Source of the DNA: Galbula dea | Lineage: Eukaryota > Chordata > Aves > Piciformes > Galbulidae | Length of the DNA stretch: 64,000 nt | Direction of reading: 5' to 3' | NCBI GenBank assembly: GCA_013399015.1 | Contig: VWZX01010418.1 | Location: forward strand, 808,874 to 872,873 | In this document: piece by piece, positions 61,756-64,000 of the stretch | Numbering within the stretch: position 1 is the stretch's first letter | Layout: the number at the start of each line of letters is the position of its first letter | The notes under the pieces: generated by a model | Told to the model about the DNA's origin: nothing | Database searches by the model: none | What the model saw: only the letters and a program-made list of their open reading frames with translations | Made by a program: the position numbers and the translations under genes

Positions 61756-62454
61756 TGTCCTGGTTTGAGCTACAGGAGAACTAATCTGTCTCAGTGATCT
61801 TACTTTTCAGTTAAGTCTCTTAGGAACTGCAGTTTATGAAGTTAATGGCTTTTTTTTGCAGACAGTCTCTGCTTCTAGAAGTGATACTGCCTGATGTTTA
61901 GAGTTACTACCAAGGACTGGTATGCAGAAAGGCTTTTTACTTATATGACCTTGTGTGGAAACCAAGGTCACTGCTAAATCTTGTGTACCATGTTGGGGAT
62001 GCAGAAAGTCAGAGGTTACACCTGTGGGGAGGAGCAGAGAGCTCAGGTGACCCTAAATTGACCAATTAGGTAGTCTGTTCCATATTCAGTATAAAGCTGA
62101 GGCATCAGACATGTCAAGCTCTCTTCTTCAATGGCCAGTGTCTGTTCTGCCTTTGATCCCAGTCCACATGTTCCTGAATCCAACTCCTTTCTGCTGCTAA
62201 GTCTAGTCTGGGACTTCCCCAATGCCTGCCCACAACAGGTGATGCAATTGCCAGGCTAGGGGTGGGTGATGGGGATTAGGTTCAGTATTAGTATATATTG
62301 CATTGTGTGGTCATTATCTTCACTAAAACTGCTTTAGTTTTCTTTAGACTCTCTCCCTTATTTCTCTTTCTCTTCCCCTTTGGAAGGGAGAGGGATTTAT
62401 GGACAGCCTCTGACACTTGTCTAGTGGCTGGTCTAGCCTTTACCCTTGACAACA
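61756..62454 (+). mobile_element. Solo LTR of an avian endogenous retrovirus, about 699 bp
   Basis: It begins TGTCCTGGTTTGAGCTACAG, a common start of avian ERV LTRs, and ends CCTTTACCCTTGACAACA, so it obeys the TG...CA rule. U3 has a CCAAT box (GACCAATTAGG, about 62059) and a TATA box (TATAAA, 62090-62095) about 30 bp apart. Near the 3' end are TTTCTCTTTCTCTTCCCCTT and GGAAGGGAGAGGG, typical of the U5 region of this LTR group. No retroviral coding region adjoins and no second LTR is nearby, so it is a solo LTR formed by LTR-LTR recombination. Flanking bases (AAAGC and GTACA) do not form a target-site duplication, which suggests age. Confidence 0.8.
62059..62095 (+). promoter_or_regulatory. 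LTR core promoter: CCAAT and TATA boxes
   Basis: CCAAT at 62062-62066 and TATAAA at 62090-62095 lie inside the solo LTR with spacing like that of retroviral U3 promoters. Transcription would start roughly 25-30 bp after the TATA box, near 62120. Whether it is still active cannot be told from sequence. Confidence 0.55.
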
Positions 62455-64000
62455 GTACAGCAAAACTTTCATAGCTAGATCTTGTTAACACACTTTGTTT
62501 TGTAAGTGACAAATATTTGTCTATCTGCCCCTTCTGGAAAGAAGATTCATTGTCACTCCACCCTTCTTCTTCACAGGTACCAGCTATTCTTGTCTTTCAA
62601 ATTATCTTAGTAGACAGTACAATGATGTTAAAGTCATGAAAATGTTTCCTAATCTCTATGAGATGCTATTCTGTCTCTTTTTGACCTAGAAAGAAGAGCT
62701 CTTTCCTTCCAGATTTTCTGTTTGTATTTTGTTGGTCAGATGAGAGATGCTTACTTTCCTGTTTGCTCTTGCCTCCCTTGTTATTGTAAAGGACATTTCC
62801 CAGACCATGTAGCTGTTCCACCCTTCAGCTGCTTCCTGAGCATCCTTATGATTATGGATTCCCACCTCTAGCTGCTTGCCAGTAATGCACCCAAAAATGT
62901 ATCCATAAAAAAACACTGCAAGACACTGAACAGAAAACTTACAGCAGAAGAAAATCAGGAAAAATTCAGAGGTTCATCTAAGGAATTTCAATGTGTGTGT
63001 GTATATATATACACACATTTAATTCTTGCTTCTTCACCATCAGCAATATCTCCTCACAAGACTTTTCATTCAGACCTCAAACAAATCATGTGCATGGTTC
63101 TCAAGATTTACTAAGAGCATGCTTGAAGTTTGGGAAGGCAGTTACAACAGTGTGTTGTCTTGGGATTTTGTCTCTACTGCTGATACAGATTACTAATGGA
63201 TTTACATAAAATTTGATGCCAAGGTGTCATGAACTGAAGGGGACAAGCCTGTAATAGATGCTTCTGCCACTGTGCTATCAGATTTTGACATCAAAAAGAA
63301 AAACCCTGAAGTAAGGTTAATAAGACTGCCTATTCCATTACATTTTCCCAGTAATTCTTTAAGAAAATACTGCCTTTGGGACTCTTCAAAGACTAACAAT
63401 ATAGTTGATCTTAAATTTATTTGTCTTTGGATGTTTTCTGTCTCTTTTTATACTGATTAATGCTGTGTTAGTCAAACTCTTTTTGATTATCTCTACCTGT
63501 GACATTTCTTCTGATATGATTTAAAAAAATATATTCTATTATTTTGAAGTGGTTTTTTCCTCTCTTTTTTCTTTGCACTTTCTCAGTAAAATGAGGAGCT
63601 CTTGGCAAGTGATAAAACTTCCTTTAGACATGCCTACTATGGTGTTTAAAACCAGTTTTAATTCCTGTTCTAGGAAAGCACAGGGAAGAAAGCAAAAATG
63701 GCAAGCAGTAAGTGTAGCCTCACTACTGTTTAAAGTGGTTAAGCCATCAGTATGGTCTGTAGTGTAGCTCATTCTTGAAGTATTTTTGCCATTGCTCATT
63801 CTGGTTTATAAAACAGAAGAATATGTATGGAAGCAATCTTTTCACTGTGGCCAATATCTGTAGAAAAATGAGAGACTCCACCAAGTCTCAATTAGTTGGC
63901 CAGTGCCACAAACTGAGGTCTTTAAACATATTCTGTAACAACCCAGTAGCATCTGTTTCAGAAATACAGTCATAACTTTCTGAACTTTATTTTGTATCTT
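62455..64000. other. Gene-free AT-rich sequence
   Basis: No gene or transposon is recognised. The perfect TG/TA/CA palindrome is listed separately. Open frames of 62-86 codons overlap on both strands and have no signature. Confidence 0.5.
62995..63016. repeat. Perfect 22-bp TG/TA/CA palindrome
   Basis: TGTGTG, then TATATATATA, then CACACA reads the same on both strands. Alternating purine/pyrimidine palindromes of this type can extrude a cruciform or adopt Z-form DNA. It sits inside a slightly longer TG microsatellite. Confidence 0.9.

Overview
The window is non-coding nuclear DNA of a bird, or at least of an archosaur or other sauropsid. The case rests on the repeats. Many CR1 LINE copies end in the CR1 octamer tail (ATTCTGTG or ATTCTATG), and three long terminal repeats have the layout of avian endogenous retrovirus LTRs. 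There are no Alu, L1 or B elements. The DNA is AT-rich and CpG-poor, and the few CpG clusters lie mostly inside the youngest CR1 copies. The order of bird cannot be settled from the sequence alone. I found no protein-coding gene, rRNA, tRNA or CRISPR array that I can defend. The open frames of 60-215 codons look like chance or sit inside transposon remnants, so the window is best read as an intergenic or intronic desert.

Layout: 1-102 is the edge of a minus-strand CR1. 103-18870 is mostly unique sequence, with one very short young CR1 (1906-1986), a possible conserved non-coding block (8330-8600) and a less AT-rich patch holding the longest open frame (11130-12700). 18871-19219 is an ERVL-type solo LTR. 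At 20520-21262 an ancient plus-strand CR1 lies tail to tail with a younger minus-strand CR1 whose reverse-transcriptase C-terminus is still open. 28877-32610 is a repeat island: a deleted CR1, a second LTR of the same general type, an ancient CR1 reverse-transcriptase relic, and a further CR1 C-terminal relic. 36590-37400 is the best candidate conserved regulatory block. 39884-43010 is a second CR1 cluster. 44458-45750 holds two diverged direct copies of an unidentified repeat of about 195 bp. 52617-55855 contains two more CR1 copies, one of them the longest (about 850 bp). 56986-57610 is a weak candidate terminal exon. 61756-62454 is a 699-bp solo LTR with CCAAT and TATA boxes.

Nothing here works together as a gene system. 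The window records several waves of CR1 retrotransposition, from ancient amniote-wide types with a degraded catalytic box to copies that share identical 3' ends, together with solo-LTR formation. The observations most worth checking are the unidentified duplicated repeat, the two candidate regulatory blocks and the candidate exon.
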